A stretch of 64,000 nt of DNA from Oscillospiraceae bacterium. Its GTDB lineage: Bacteria > Bacillota > Clostridia > Oscillospirales > Ruminococcaceae. The DNA lies in NCBI GenBank assembly GCA_025758045.1, contig CP107208.1:1116001-1180000 (forward strand), read 5' to 3'. Position numbers and translations under genes: made by a program. Numbering within the stretch: position 1 is the first letter of the stretch; every line of letters begins with the position of its first letter. This document shows, one piece after another, positions 40,885 to 48,430 of the stretch. The notes under the pieces were generated by a model. The model ran no database searches. It was not told the DNA's origin and was given only the letters and a program-made list of their open reading frames with translations.

Positions 40885-41943
40885 ATGGCGTGGATATCTG
40901 CTGTATTTTTCTGCCTGGGTGCTGCGGACACCTTGTTAGGTGATCGGCTGGGGTTGGGTAGTGCCTTCCGGCAGGGCTTTGCCGCCGTGGTGGATCTGCT
41001 GCTGCTCATGACCGGTTTTATGGCACTGGCACCGTGGCTTGGGACCCATCTGGCGCCTGTTATCACGCCGGTGTTTTCCGCCGTGGGGTGTGACCCTTCC
41101 CTGTTTGCCTCACTGTTTTTGAGCTGCGATGCAGGCGGTGCCGTGCTGGCCGCGCAGATCGCGCAGGAACCCGCCGCCGGGCTGTATAATGGTTTGATCG
41201 TGGCGGCCTTTCTCGGTGCCACGATCAACGGTACGATTCCGCTGGCGCTGGGTGGGCTGACAGGCACCAAACGAGCCGCTGCCGTTCGCGGATTGTTTCT
41301 CGGCTTTCTGGTTCTGCCGGTGGGCTGCCTGCTCACCGGAGTGCTGTGCGGCATCCCCTTGTTGGTTCTGCTGCACAACACCTGGCCTGTTCTGGCAGTA
41401 GCGGTCGTGTTGCTGCTGCTTTTCAAGTCCGGCAGTAATGCAATCGGCCCGATATTCAACGGCATCTCTTTGACGGTGCGCGGCCTGACCTTGTTCGGCT
41501 TCTGCATTTCCGTGCTGCAGGAAACAACCGGTATTGTGCTGCTGGAGGGGCTGACCCCCTTGGCGGAAATCTACCCGGTCATAGGCAGTATCGGCGCGTT
41601 TCTTGCCGGGATCCTGCCGTTTTTCGCCTTTGTACAGCGGCTGTTGACCGCACCGCTTGCCAAACTGGCCGCACGGCTGCAGCTGGAGCCCGCCTCCATC
41701 ACCGGTCTGGTCGTGACGTCCGCCAACTGCATCCCCACGTTGCTGAGTCTTGATACGCTGGAGGAACGCGGCATCACACTGAACACGGCCTATGCCGTAG
41801 TAGCTGCTTACAGCGTCGGCGATTTTCTGGCATTTACCCTGCAATTCAGCCCCGCACACGCCCTGCCGATGATGGCAGGCCGCCTTTTAAGCGGCTTGCT
41901 GGCAGTGGTGCTCTGCCTGAAAACAACACCCAAAACCACCTGA
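40885..41943 (+). CDS. EutH-like membrane carrier
   Basis: 352 residues, about ten helices, resembling EutH ethanolamine carriers (LFLSCDAGGAVLAAQIAQEP, GATINGTIPLALGGL, GLVVTSANCIPTLLSLDTL). No ethanolamine genes are nearby. It begins 5 bp after the SIS gene, so it may take up the amino compound or Amadori product, or export the amine released by the deglycase. The choice cannot be made from sequence. Confidence 0.8.
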   Translation: MAWISAVFFCLGAADTLLGDRLGLGSAFRQGFAAVVDLLLLMTGFMALAPWLGTHLAPVITPVFSAVGCDPSLFASLFLSCDAGGAVLAAQIAQEPAAGLYNGLIVAAFLGATINGTIPLALGGLTGTKRAAAVRGLFLGFLVLPVGCLLTGVLCGIPLLVLLHNTWPVLAVAVVLLLLFKSGSNAIGPIFNGISLTVRGLTLFGFCISVLQETTGIVLLEGLTPLAEIYPVIGSIGAFLAGILPFFAFVQRLLTAPLAKLAARLQLEPASITGLVVTSANCIPTLLSLDTLEERGITLNTAYAVVAAYSVGDFLAFTLQFSPAHALPMMAGRLLSGLLAVVLCLKTTPKTT

Positions 41944-41947
41944 GTAA

Positions 41948-41993
41948 ACACCCCCAACTGGCAGCTAAAGCCCGTTGGGGGTGTTGGTGTTTT
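41948..41993 (+). terminator. Terminator after the EutH-like gene
   Basis: Perfect 11-bp stem ACACCCCCAAC/GTTGGGGGTGT (41948-41958 with 41974-41984), then TTGGTGTTTT. Confidence 0.82.
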
Positions 41994-42077
41994 CCTATAG
42001 CGTTCCCTGTGAGCCGCACGCATGTCTATAATGCGAGAATTGTGCGGCGATGCCTTAGAAAATTTCCCGCTTCACTG

Positions 42078-43487
42078 TCAGATACCCGTTTTTGATTGAT
42101 TATCAACTTCCCAATGCCCGCTGAAGCCGCGACCAATGTAGTGAACATTATCCAGTTTCTTTATACGCCGCAGAATGGTTCGGGTGCTTACGCCCAGCAT
42201 CATGCCCATTTTTTCGGTGCTGATTTTATTGTTCCGCTTGATGAGCGCGATGATTTTTGCATCCAAATCGTCTTGAGCGACATCTTGACTGACATCTTGG
42301 GTGACATCTTGACTGACACCTTGAGGGACACTGTAATTCAAGTTCGGCATAACGACCGTAAACTGGTAGCGGTCAGAACGGAATGTGGGACGCTTATCCT
42401 CGGTGTAGTTGATTTGCGCTTTGTAGCCGTTCAGAATTTTCCCAAAGCCGCTGCCCTTGCGCTCCATGTAGCCAAGGCGGTTGAACACATCGGCCAGTAC
42501 CGGGTTGCGCCGGGTGGACGGCACGGTAAGCGGATCACGGTCTTGGATCATCGACCCGTCCGGCATACCGCCTGGCGAGTAAATCTCTAAGCGGTCATCG
42601 TAAATGTCAATGTGGACCTCGCTGCCGTAGACGAGATAATCGCGGTGCGCCAGCGCGTTGATAAGCGCCTCGTGGTAGCTGCGTTCCACATATTCGGGCA
42701 TTTCTTCACGGGAATTGGGCGTTTTGCGCCACATCATGCGGGCGTTGCGCTTGATGAATGCCTCGCCGTTTTCAATCAACGAAAGCACACTCCCGGAATA
42801 CTCGGCATCGTCCAGCGCGTCCATCGTGCCGCCGCTTTTGTCCAGCCCGTTCCAGCGTGTGCAGAACAACCGTGACCAGCGGATCGGGCTTTCGTCGGCA
42901 ATCAGGGCACCGGCATTTGTCAAAAAGCCGCCCTCGTCTGCCAGACCGAAGGAAACAAGGTCTTTGTTGTCAAAGCTGTTTCCCGTCCACTTCTTATAGC
43001 GCTCCCGCAGCTTGGAAAAGGCGTAGTCCTCCACCCTGTAAGGTGTCACCTGAGAATCGTAGGATGTGTTTCTGCCGCGCAGGACAAGGCGTTTCAACTC
43101 GGTGGCGGATGCCTTAACGCTCTCGTTTCCGATGCGTACAAACGCCTCTAAGGTGCCGTCGCCGGAGTAATAGTAGGGCGTTTCCTCGCCTTTGAACACA
43201 TCAAGAATCAGCAGCACTTTGCCGTCTTCGGTCCTGTGAAACCGCAGCCGAAACTCCGGGATAGGCTCCATGCGCGTCTTGAGGATCTCGCTGATTTTCT
43301 CGGCGTCACTGTCGGGTTCGGTCAGCCCAACGATCTGCCCGTCATCCGCCATGCCGAAAATCAGCGCACCGCCCAGCGTGTTCGCAAAAGCGCTTACGCT
43401 CTTGCACCAGCTTTTGGGCTTTCGTACTTCAAGCGCCGCTTTCTTGTCATATTCGGTTGTTTCACCGATCAAGTTCTCCATATCCAT
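42078..43487 (-). CDS. AlbA_2/Schlafen-type ATP-binding DNA-binding protein
   Basis: 469 residues from ATG 43487 (AAGGTGG upstream); a start at 43580 overlapping the mobC stop is also possible. N-terminal AlbA_2 domain (ETTEYDKKAALEV..SVSAFANTLGGALIFGMADDG), a HATPase_c_4-like C-terminal part (SYHEALINALAHRDY, RRNPVLADVFNRLGYMERKGSG), and an HTH tail. Between them is a short tandem repeat of the unit (S/T)QDV (five times, with imperfect DNA copies). Such proteins act as regulators and are common on mobile elements. It occupies the slot where a relaxase gene usually follows mobC. Confidence 0.8.
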   Translation of the reverse strand: MDMENLIGETTEYDKKAALEVRKPKSWCKSVSAFANTLGGALIFGMADDGQIVGLTEPDSDAEKISEILKTRMEPIPEFRLRFHRTEDGKVLLILDVFKGEETPYYYSGDGTLEAFVRIGNESVKASATELKRLVLRGRNTSYDSQVTPYRVEDYAFSKLRERYKKWTGNSFDNKDLVSFGLADEGGFLTNAGALIADESPIRWSRLFCTRWNGLDKSGGTMDALDDAEYSGSVLSLIENGEAFIKRNARMMWRKTPNSREEMPEYVERSYHEALINALAHRDYLVYGSEVHIDIYDDRLEIYSPGGMPDGSMIQDRDPLTVPSTRRNPVLADVFNRLGYMERKGSGFGKILNGYKAQINYTEDKRPTFRSDRYQFTVVMPNLNYSVPQGVSQDVTQDVSQDVAQDDLDAKIIALIKRNNKISTEKMGMMLGVSTRTILRRIKKLDNVHYIGRGFSGHWEVDNQSKTGI

Positions 43488-43569
43488 CTGTTCCGACCAC
43501 CTTTTGCGCGAAATATCGGTGCTTTCAGTATAATATAAAGTCGGGCGTTTTTCAAATAATCTTTTGAAA

Positions 43570-43878
43570 TCAAAGTTCATACGCGCAGAAATCCCATATC
43601 TTTTCCAGAAGCTGATGCGTTTCTTTCCACTGGTCCTCTGTAATTTTCCCGGTTGCGTTCGCAAGATGGGCAATCTGATTCAGGTTATTCCCTACCGCAG
43701 ACAGCTCCTTTATGAGCTTGATGTAGGTGGCATTAGGGCGCGGGCGAATCTCGTAACCGACAAGCAGCTTCCGAATGACAGGCTCCATTTTTAAGCCGGA
43801 TGTTTCGCTCATCTCGCGCAGTTTGGCGTACTCTTTGTCGGTGAGCCGCACGGTGATTTTCTTGGTTCTGTATATCAT
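43570..43878 (-). CDS. mobC: MobC-like relaxosome accessory protein
   Basis: 102 residues from ATG 43878 (GAAGGAAT 9 bases upstream). Ribbon-helix-helix start KKITVRLTDKEYAKLREMSETSGL, then the MobC stretch IKELSAVGNNLNQIAHLANATGKI. MobC opens DNA at oriT for a relaxase. No relaxase is found in the element, so transfer would need help from another element. Confidence 0.88.
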   Translation of the reverse strand: MIYRTKKITVRLTDKEYAKLREMSETSGLKMEPVIRKLLVGYEIRPRPNATYIKLIKELSAVGNNLNQIAHLANATGKITEDQWKETHQLLEKIWDFCAYEL

Positions 43879-43927
43879 AGTGTCAATATTCCTTCGAATC
43901 AAAAGTCACAAAATGAGGGATGGGGTT

Positions 43928-44018
43928 TCAGGGGGATTCCCCTGACAAGTGGGCGTTTTGCCGTCATGACGGCAAGATGCCGTGCTTGCGGGGGACGTTC
44001 CCGCATTTCCATGCGGGA
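43928..44018. other. Candidate origin of transfer (oriT) region
   Basis: Lies directly upstream of mobC and is dense in inverted repeats: TCAGGGG/CCCCTGA (43928-43945), the perfect 18-bp palindrome TTGCCGTCATGACGGCAA (43958-43975), and two overlapping GCGGG/CCCGC pairs (43988-44017). The place and build fit an oriT; the nick site cannot be named. Confidence 0.5.
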
Positions 44019-44037
44019 ACAGCCCTCTGAAAAAGAG

Positions 44038-44388
44038 TTAAATATAAATTAACTCACAGTACACGATTTCCTCGGCTTGCGCCTGCAAAGCTTGCATCTG
44101 CGCCGCCCATTCCAGAGGGTGATGCCGTTTCAGATCCTCGGTGACGCCATGCTGTTCTGCAAGCCGGTATACCAGCGCGCTGACCTGATTGTGTGCCTCG
44201 CTGTCGACGCCGGCAAGGTGCTGTGCCAGCGTACCATCCAGCAGCATTTGGTCGCGTTCAAAGGGGCGATGCTCGTCAAGAAAACGCGCCCGCATCGTAC
44301 CGTATTTGCCCAACGGCGGTGTGCTGCCCGTGGGCAGGGCAAACGACGGAACCAAGTACCCGTTTACGTTAGTGTAATCCGTAGACAT
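44038..44388 (-). CDS. TnpV-family transposon-encoded protein
   Basis: 116 residues with the TnpV pattern: NVNGYLVPSFALP, PLGKYGTMRARFLDEHRPFERDQMLLDGTLAQHLAGVD, HPLEWAAQMQALQAQAEEIVYCEL. Function unknown; the family marks clostridial transposons and integrative elements. Overlaps the 3' end of the gene upstream by 20 bp. Confidence 0.8.
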   Translation of the reverse strand: MSTDYTNVNGYLVPSFALPTGSTPPLGKYGTMRARFLDEHRPFERDQMLLDGTLAQHLAGVDSEAHNQVSALVYRLAEQHGVTEDLKRHHPLEWAAQMQALQAQAEEIVYCELIYI

Positions 44389-45460
44389 TTTTGACCTCCT
44401 TGTATGGCGCGGTTATACCGCTGATGATGTTGAGTTTGTAGGTAGCAAGGCTTGTCCACAAAAGTGATTTCATGTACTGCGGCAGATTTTTGACCTTCCG
44501 CGTGGTGATTGCCTGCAAAAAGGTATCCAGCACATCCTCCACATACGGCTCCAAGCCGTCCTCCTCGCAGCCGTTGCTGGCGCAGCTGATTTCAGCCAGC
44601 ACCTTGTCGGCCGTGACAAGCGCACCGCGATACGACTGTGTGCCGGTGGCGCAGCACATCTCGGTAAGGCAGGTGTTGAGCAGCCCAAATGCGCTTTGGC
44701 GGGCGTCATCCGTGACGCCGTTTGCTTGATACGGATGCTGCTGACGGAAGTCGTATCCGGTCAGGTAGTGGATCGCCGTCTGTATAAGGGCGGGCTTAGC
44801 CATATACACCTGCGGAATGGACTTGTGCTTTGTCAGCGCGGGCAGAACTATGTTTTCCAAAGCGTTTTCATCCATCTCTCCCCCGTTTTCAGGCAGCTCT
44901 GCCGCAGAAGAGATTGATAGATTAGTTTTTATAAGTTTTTCTTTATGATTTAGTTTTATATTACCGCCCCGGTTTCCACCGCAGTGGTTTCCACTATGGT
45001 GGTTACCACCGGGGTAGTAATTGGGGTGGTGGTCTGCGGCTGCTTTTTCAGCAGGCTGTTCGGCGGTTTCGGTTTGGTTTCGTGTCAGATTGGTGCTTTT
45101 CACATCGCCGTTGCGGTCGTGGTAGAAAAGGTAGGCGCCGTCCCAACCGCTGTTGTCGGGGCGCAGTTCATACTGATAGACGAAGCGCCCCTTTTCACCG
45201 GGATACACATGGATGAACAAATACCCCTTGCTTTTCAATTCGTTCCATGCCGTGTTGAAGGCGTATTCTCCCTCCGGCACACGCTCCATAAGGCTGCCTT
45301 TGGTGAGGGTAATGTTCTCCATTGTGATATAGCTTTGGATGCGTGTATACAGCCCCAATGCGCCGCTGCTGAGGTTCCAGTCGCGGGCGACACTGTTCTG
45401 CACCACAGTAAAACCAGGCTTCGGGATAAAAGTGCCGTTATTGGCTGCTTGATTTTTCAT
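44369..45460 (-). CDS. Helix-turn-helix/replication-initiator-like protein of the element
   Basis: 363 residues from ATG 45460 with GGAGGG 4 bases upstream. N-terminal winged-helix region (FTVVQNSVARDWNLSSGALGLYTRIQSYI.. AFNTAWNELKSKGYLFIHVYP) as in proteins at the head of clostridial integrative elements, a His/Asn/Gly-rich linker (GGNHHSGNHCGGNRGGN), and a C-terminal half. It may start replication of the excised circle or regulate transfer. Confidence 0.65.
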   Translation of the reverse strand: MKNQAANNGTFIPKPGFTVVQNSVARDWNLSSGALGLYTRIQSYITMENITLTKGSLMERVPEGEYAFNTAWNELKSKGYLFIHVYPGEKGRFVYQYELRPDNSGWDGAYLFYHDRNGDVKSTNLTRNQTETAEQPAEKAAADHHPNYYPGGNHHSGNHCGGNRGGNIKLNHKEKLIKTNLSISSAAELPENGGEMDENALENIVLPALTKHKSIPQVYMAKPALIQTAIHYLTGYDFRQQHPYQANGVTDDARQSAFGLLNTCLTEMCCATGTQSYRGALVTADKVLAEISCASNGCEEDGLEPYVEDVLDTFLQAITTRKVKNLPQYMKSLLWTSLATYKLNIISGITAPYKEVKNVYGLH

Positions 45461-45557
45461 TTTCCCTCCAACAAGAAGATTCTGATAATTCCAATATGCC
45501 GAATTCTTCCGAAACAGAGGGTAACAGACAAAAGTTAGGAATTGTTCTTGATTTTGA

Positions 45558-45580
45558 AAAGTGGTAACTAAGGTGGTAAC
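45558..45580. promoter_or_regulatory. Candidate integrase arm-type sites, right end
   Basis: AAAGTGGTAAC (45558-45568) and AAGGTGGTAAC (45570-45580), matching the left-end sites at 28511-28532, 113-135 bp inside att2. Confidence 0.55.
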
Positions 45581-45692
45581 AGATAATGGCAAATTTGCGG
45601 TAAAACTGCGCAATGCGTACCTTTAAGGTTTACAAGAAACATGAAAATCAAAGAAAAGCGTATCTTTAAGGTACAGAAACGGATCGGTATGC

Positions 45693-45743
45693 GCTCATAA
45701 CCCGGAGGTCGCAGGTTCAAGTCCTGTCCCCGCAACCAACAAA
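45693..45743 (+). other. Attachment site 2, junction between the two islands
   Basis: 51 bp identical to 28403-28453. Only the 3' half of the tRNA is present, so it is not a tRNA gene. It is the right end of the integrative element and the left end of the next block. Confidence 0.9.
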
Positions 45744-45780
45744 AGCTCGTTGAAACGACAAGTTTCAACGAGCTTTTTTC
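45744..45780 (+). terminator. Terminator behind att2
   Basis: AAGCTCGTTGAAAC/GTTTCAACGAGCTTTTTT with a 5-base loop. Confidence 0.8.
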
Positions 45781-45792
45781 TACCTTATGGCA

Positions 45793-45838
45793 AAAGTGGT
45801 AACAATCTGGTGACTTTGACCCCAAAATGACCCCAAAA
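45793..45838. promoter_or_regulatory. Left-end recombination motifs of the second island
   Basis: AAAGTGGTAAC at 45793-45803, then two copies of GACCCCAAAA (45818-45827, 45829-45838) at an 11-bp period, one helical turn. Similar GCCCCCAAAA repeats lie at its right end (54575-54596). Confidence 0.5.
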
Positions 45839-45851
45839 CGAGAAAACGACT

Positions 45852-45893
45852 GCGCCCGGACGGCTGAAATTTTCAACCGTCCGGGCGCTTTTT
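45852..45893. terminator. GC-rich terminator at the end of the molybdenum operon
   Basis: Perfect 12-bp stem GCGCCCGGACGG/CCGTCCGGGCGC (45852-45863 with 45877-45888) with T's on the + side and TCGTTTT on the minus side. Confidence 0.65.
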
Positions 45894-45944
45894 GTGGATA
45901 AATTTTGCGGAGTTGGCAGGTAAAAATAGGAGCGGTCTGCGTAG

Positions 45945-46199
45945 TCAGCTCGCTTTGACAAGTACCAGAACGCTGTTGTCCGGCACGACAATCTGTTCCT
46001 GTTTGGTAGGAATGGGCGGGTTCTTGTACTGGCGCAGGGCTTTTTGGATTTGCTGCTTGACTTCGAGCAGGGCGGCGTCCAGCGTAGCTGCTTGGGTAGC
46101 GATTTTTGGGAAGTCGGGAACATGGGCGGTGCAGCCGTCTGCCGAGAGTGTGCAAAGAACAGGGTAAGGCTGGTTCTCAACCGAAATGCTGTATAGCAT
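45945..46199 (-). CDS. HicB-like antitoxin-fold protein without HicA
   Basis: 84 residues. Partial RNase-H-like HicB fold: YPVLCTLSADGCTAHVPDFPKIATQAATLDAALLEVKQQIQKAL. No HicA toxin lies on either side. It is the last gene of the molybdenum operon, 35 bp after the NTPase-MocA fusion. Solitary HicB proteins may act as regulators or be relics. Confidence 0.65.
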   Translation of the reverse strand: MLYSISVENQPYPVLCTLSADGCTAHVPDFPKIATQAATLDAALLEVKQQIQKALRQYKNPPIPTKQEQIVVPDNSVLVLVKAS

Positions 46200-46233
46200 C
46201 CTGAACATATAGCTATAAATCAAAAATACGGCA

Positions 46234-47325
46234 TTACCCCTTGCTCCCGCGCAGCGCCTCAAGGTCGCTGCGGGTGTCGATGTCCCGCAGCTCGGCGGCG
46301 GGGGTGGGCAGCAGGCGGATCGCCTGCGGGTGGGCGCGCAGCACGGCGCTGCCGCCGCTGCCCTCCGGCAGGTGAAGGAGGGCAGCAAAATAATCCCGAC
46401 CGAACAGCACAGGGCTGCCCGGTGTGCCGTCGGATGCGGCCGGCCGCCGGATCGTGTCCGGCGCGGCACCGATCGCCAGCGCCTCCAGCGTCTGGCGGGT
46501 CAGGCAGGGCTGGTCCCCCGGCAGAAACACACACCCCTGCAGGTCGGGCTGCTGCGCCAGCAGCGCGGTCAGGCCAAGGCGCACCGTATCGCTACGGCGT
46601 GGCTCGTCATGGCGCAGCACGGGGAAACCCTCTGCGCGGCAGAGGGCCTCGACCTCGGCCGAGCGGGTCACGGCAATGCGCCCGGCAAACACCGGCGCGG
46701 CGGCCAGCGCCAGCGCATGGGCAGCCAGCGGCCGGCCGTTCAGCTCGGCCATCAGCTTGTTGCCGCCGAACCGCCGCCCCAGCCCCGAGGCCATGACGAT
46801 GCAGCCCAGCGGCGGCACAGGACAGTCCAGATCGTACACAAAGGCGTCCGGATCGGTGCAGAGCGTGCGCAGGAACGGGGTGTCCTGCTTGCGGACGACC
46901 GCGAGAACGCGGCAGACTTTCAACATATCCAGCACGCCTTGTTGAAAATCTGCACAGCTGCTCTCCAGATAGCCAAGCTCGTCCAGTACGGCCCAGCCGC
47001 CGGCTGCCGCCATCCGCTGCAGGGCGGGCAGTCCCACGGCGGCAAAGCCGGCCGGTACGGAGCGCATCCGGTTTTCACCGGGGGGCAGGGCGGCATCAAA
47101 CCGGCCGATGACTGCCGTCACCCCGGCGGCATCGCGCATCTCGACCCATCTGCCCGGGACGGCGGTGGTGAGAAGCATCGGGGCATCGGGGCAAAGGGAT
47201 GGCATAAGTGCGCGCAGCAGCGTTGTTTTTCCGCTGCCGCGCCCGCCGGTCAGCAGCAGATGGCGCTTACCGCTGGCCAGGAAAGAACGCAGAATAGAGC
47301 TCGCGGCTGGTCTGTACACAGGCAT
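46234..47325 (-). CDS. NTPase (THEP1-like)-MocA nucleotidyltransferase fusion
   Basis: 363 residues from ATG 47325. Residues 1-165: P-loop NTPase (LLTGGRGSGKTTLLRAL, Walker B-like WAVLDELGYLE), similar to nucleoside-triphosphatases of the THEP1 family. Residues 170-363: MobA/MocA-type transferase with GCIVMASGLGRRFGGNKLMAELNGRPL and FLPGDQPCLT. MocA-type enzymes add CMP to molybdopterin for xanthine-dehydrogenase-type enzymes, which fits the divergent xdh genes. The fusion is uncommon. The 5' end overlaps the ModE-like gene by 59 bp. Confidence 0.82.
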   Translation of the reverse strand: MPVYRPAASSILRSFLASGKRHLLLTGGRGSGKTTLLRALMPSLCPDAPMLLTTAVPGRWVEMRDAAGVTAVIGRFDAALPPGENRMRSVPAGFAAVGLPALQRMAAAGGWAVLDELGYLESSCADFQQGVLDMLKVCRVLAVVRKQDTPFLRTLCTDPDAFVYDLDCPVPPLGCIVMASGLGRRFGGNKLMAELNGRPLAAHALALAAAPVFAGRIAVTRSAEVEALCRAEGFPVLRHDEPRRSDTVRLGLTALLAQQPDLQGCVFLPGDQPCLTRQTLEALAIGAAPDTIRRPAASDGTPGSPVLFGRDYFAALLHLPEGSGGSAVLRAHPQAIRLLPTPAAELRDIDTRSDLEALRGSKG

Positions 47326-47608
47326 CACGGTAGGCCTCATACCTTTCTAAAAATTGGCGGGCCTCGGCGGTCAGGGTGCTGCCGCCGCCGCCCCGCCCGC
47401 CGATGGTCTTGCAGGTCAGGGCAAAGCCCAGTTCTTTTTCGGCGTGCTGCACAAGTCGCAGCGCCTTGGAGTAGGAAAGCCCCATCCGCGCCGCTGCGCT
47501 GCGCAGCGAGCCGGTCTCCTCGATCAGATGGAGCAGGCGGCAGGGCCCCTCGCCAAAAAAACGCTCGCCTGCGTCATCGCAGAGCATCACGCGCAAAGCA
47601 GGTTTCAT
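47267..47608 (-). CDS. ModE-like winged-helix regulator
   Basis: 113 residues equal to the DNA-binding half of ModE: LLHLIEETGSLRSAAARMGLSYSKALRLVQHAEKELGFALTCKTIGGRGGGGSTLTAEARQFLERY. It lacks the C-terminal Mop domains that bind molybdate, so it must sense the signal otherwise. Begins 10 bp after the ABC ATPase gene. Confidence 0.88.
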   Translation of the reverse strand: MKPALRVMLCDDAGERFFGEGPCRLLHLIEETGSLRSAAARMGLSYSKALRLVQHAEKELGFALTCKTIGGRGGGGSTLTAEARQFLERYEAYRDACVQTSRELYSAFFPGQR

Positions 47609-47617
47609 GATATCACC

Positions 47618-48430
47618 TCACAGCGGCAGCAGGGCCAGACGGCGTCGGCCCCGGCAGTCGGTAACGGGCAGCAGCTCCAGCGGGCCGTACACGGCGGCAA
47701 GGGCTGCCTGCAGCACGGCGAGCGGGTCGGTTTTGGGGTGCAGCACCGCCGCGACCCCGCCGCCCTGCAATACCACCAGTATATCACAGCTGTCCAGCGC
47801 CAGCGCGGGGTCGTGCAGGCAGACCAGCGCGGTCTTGCCGCTGGTGTGGACCAGCTGCGCCAGCAGCGCGGTCATCCGACTGCGGTTCGCAAGGTCAAGC
47901 GCACTGTCCGGCTCGTCCAGCAAGAGCAGCGGCGCATCCTCGGCAATCGTGCGCGCCAGAATACAGAGCTGCTTCTCGCCGCCGCTCAGCGTCAGGTAGT
48001 CCTGCCCGGCCTTGTTGGCCAGACCTACGGTGCGCAGGGCCTCGTCCGCAGCGGCGCGCATGGCGGCGGTGGGGCTTTGCAGGACCCCCAGCCGCGGGTT
48101 GAAGCCCATAAGCACGACCTCCCGCGCCGAGAGCGAGACCGAGATGCCGCTCTGCTGCGGGATATAGCTGACGGTCTGCGCAAGCCTGCGGGTGGACAGA
48201 CTCTCCAGCGGGACGCCGTCCAGAAGGCACTGCCCGGTGTGGGGCAGCAGCCCGGCGGCCGCCTTGAGCAGCGTGGTCTTGCCGCTGCCGTTTACCCCCA
48301 GCAGCCCGATCAGCTGCCCGGACACCGGGACAGAAAAGCTGACCCCTTGCAGCACGGCCGCTGTGCCGTACCGTACGGTGAGGTCCTGCACGCAAAGCCC
48401 CACAGGCGGGGGCGTGGTTTGTGGCATCAT
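47618..48430 (-). CDS. FecE/MolC-type ABC importer ATPase
   Basis: 270 residues. Walker A GVNGSGKTT, signature LSGGEKQLCILARTI, Walker B LLLLDEPDSALD, H-loop VCLHDP. Type II importer ATPase. Start overlaps the permease stop by 4 bp. The linked molybdo-enzyme suggests molybdate or tungstate, as in the MolBCA system of Haemophilus; iron chelates are an alternative. Confidence 0.88.
   Translation of the reverse strand: MMPQTTPPPVGLCVQDLTVRYGTAAVLQGVSFSVPVSGQLIGLLGVNGSGKTTLLKAAAGLLPHTGQCLLDGVPLESLSTRRLAQTVSYIPQQSGISVSLSAREVVLMGFNPRLGVLQSPTAAMRAAADEALRTVGLANKAGQDYLTLSGGEKQLCILARTIAEDAPLLLLDEPDSALDLANRSRMTALLAQLVHTSGKTALVCLHDPALALDSCDILVVLQGGGVAAVLHPKTDPLAVLQAALAAVYGPLELLPVTDCRGRRRLALLPL

Noticed and set aside
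40885..41943. A nucleoside (NupC-like) transporter in place of EutH
   Set aside because: Length and the GGAVLAAQIA / TSANCIPTL stretches fit EutH better, and no CNT motifs are present, although deoC in the locus made the idea tempting.
42240..42340. CRISPR-like repeats
   Set aside because: The short repeats are coding units of a (S/T)QDV linker with no spacers; no cas genes or CRISPR arrays were seen in the window.
45693..45740. A second tRNA-Met gene
   Set aside because: Only the anticodon arm, T-arm and acceptor 3' strand are present; the 5' half is missing. It is an att duplicate.
45568..46155. A 195-codon minus-strand ORF across att2
   Set aside because: It reads through a tRNA fragment and a terminator and overlaps the HicB-like gene in another frame.
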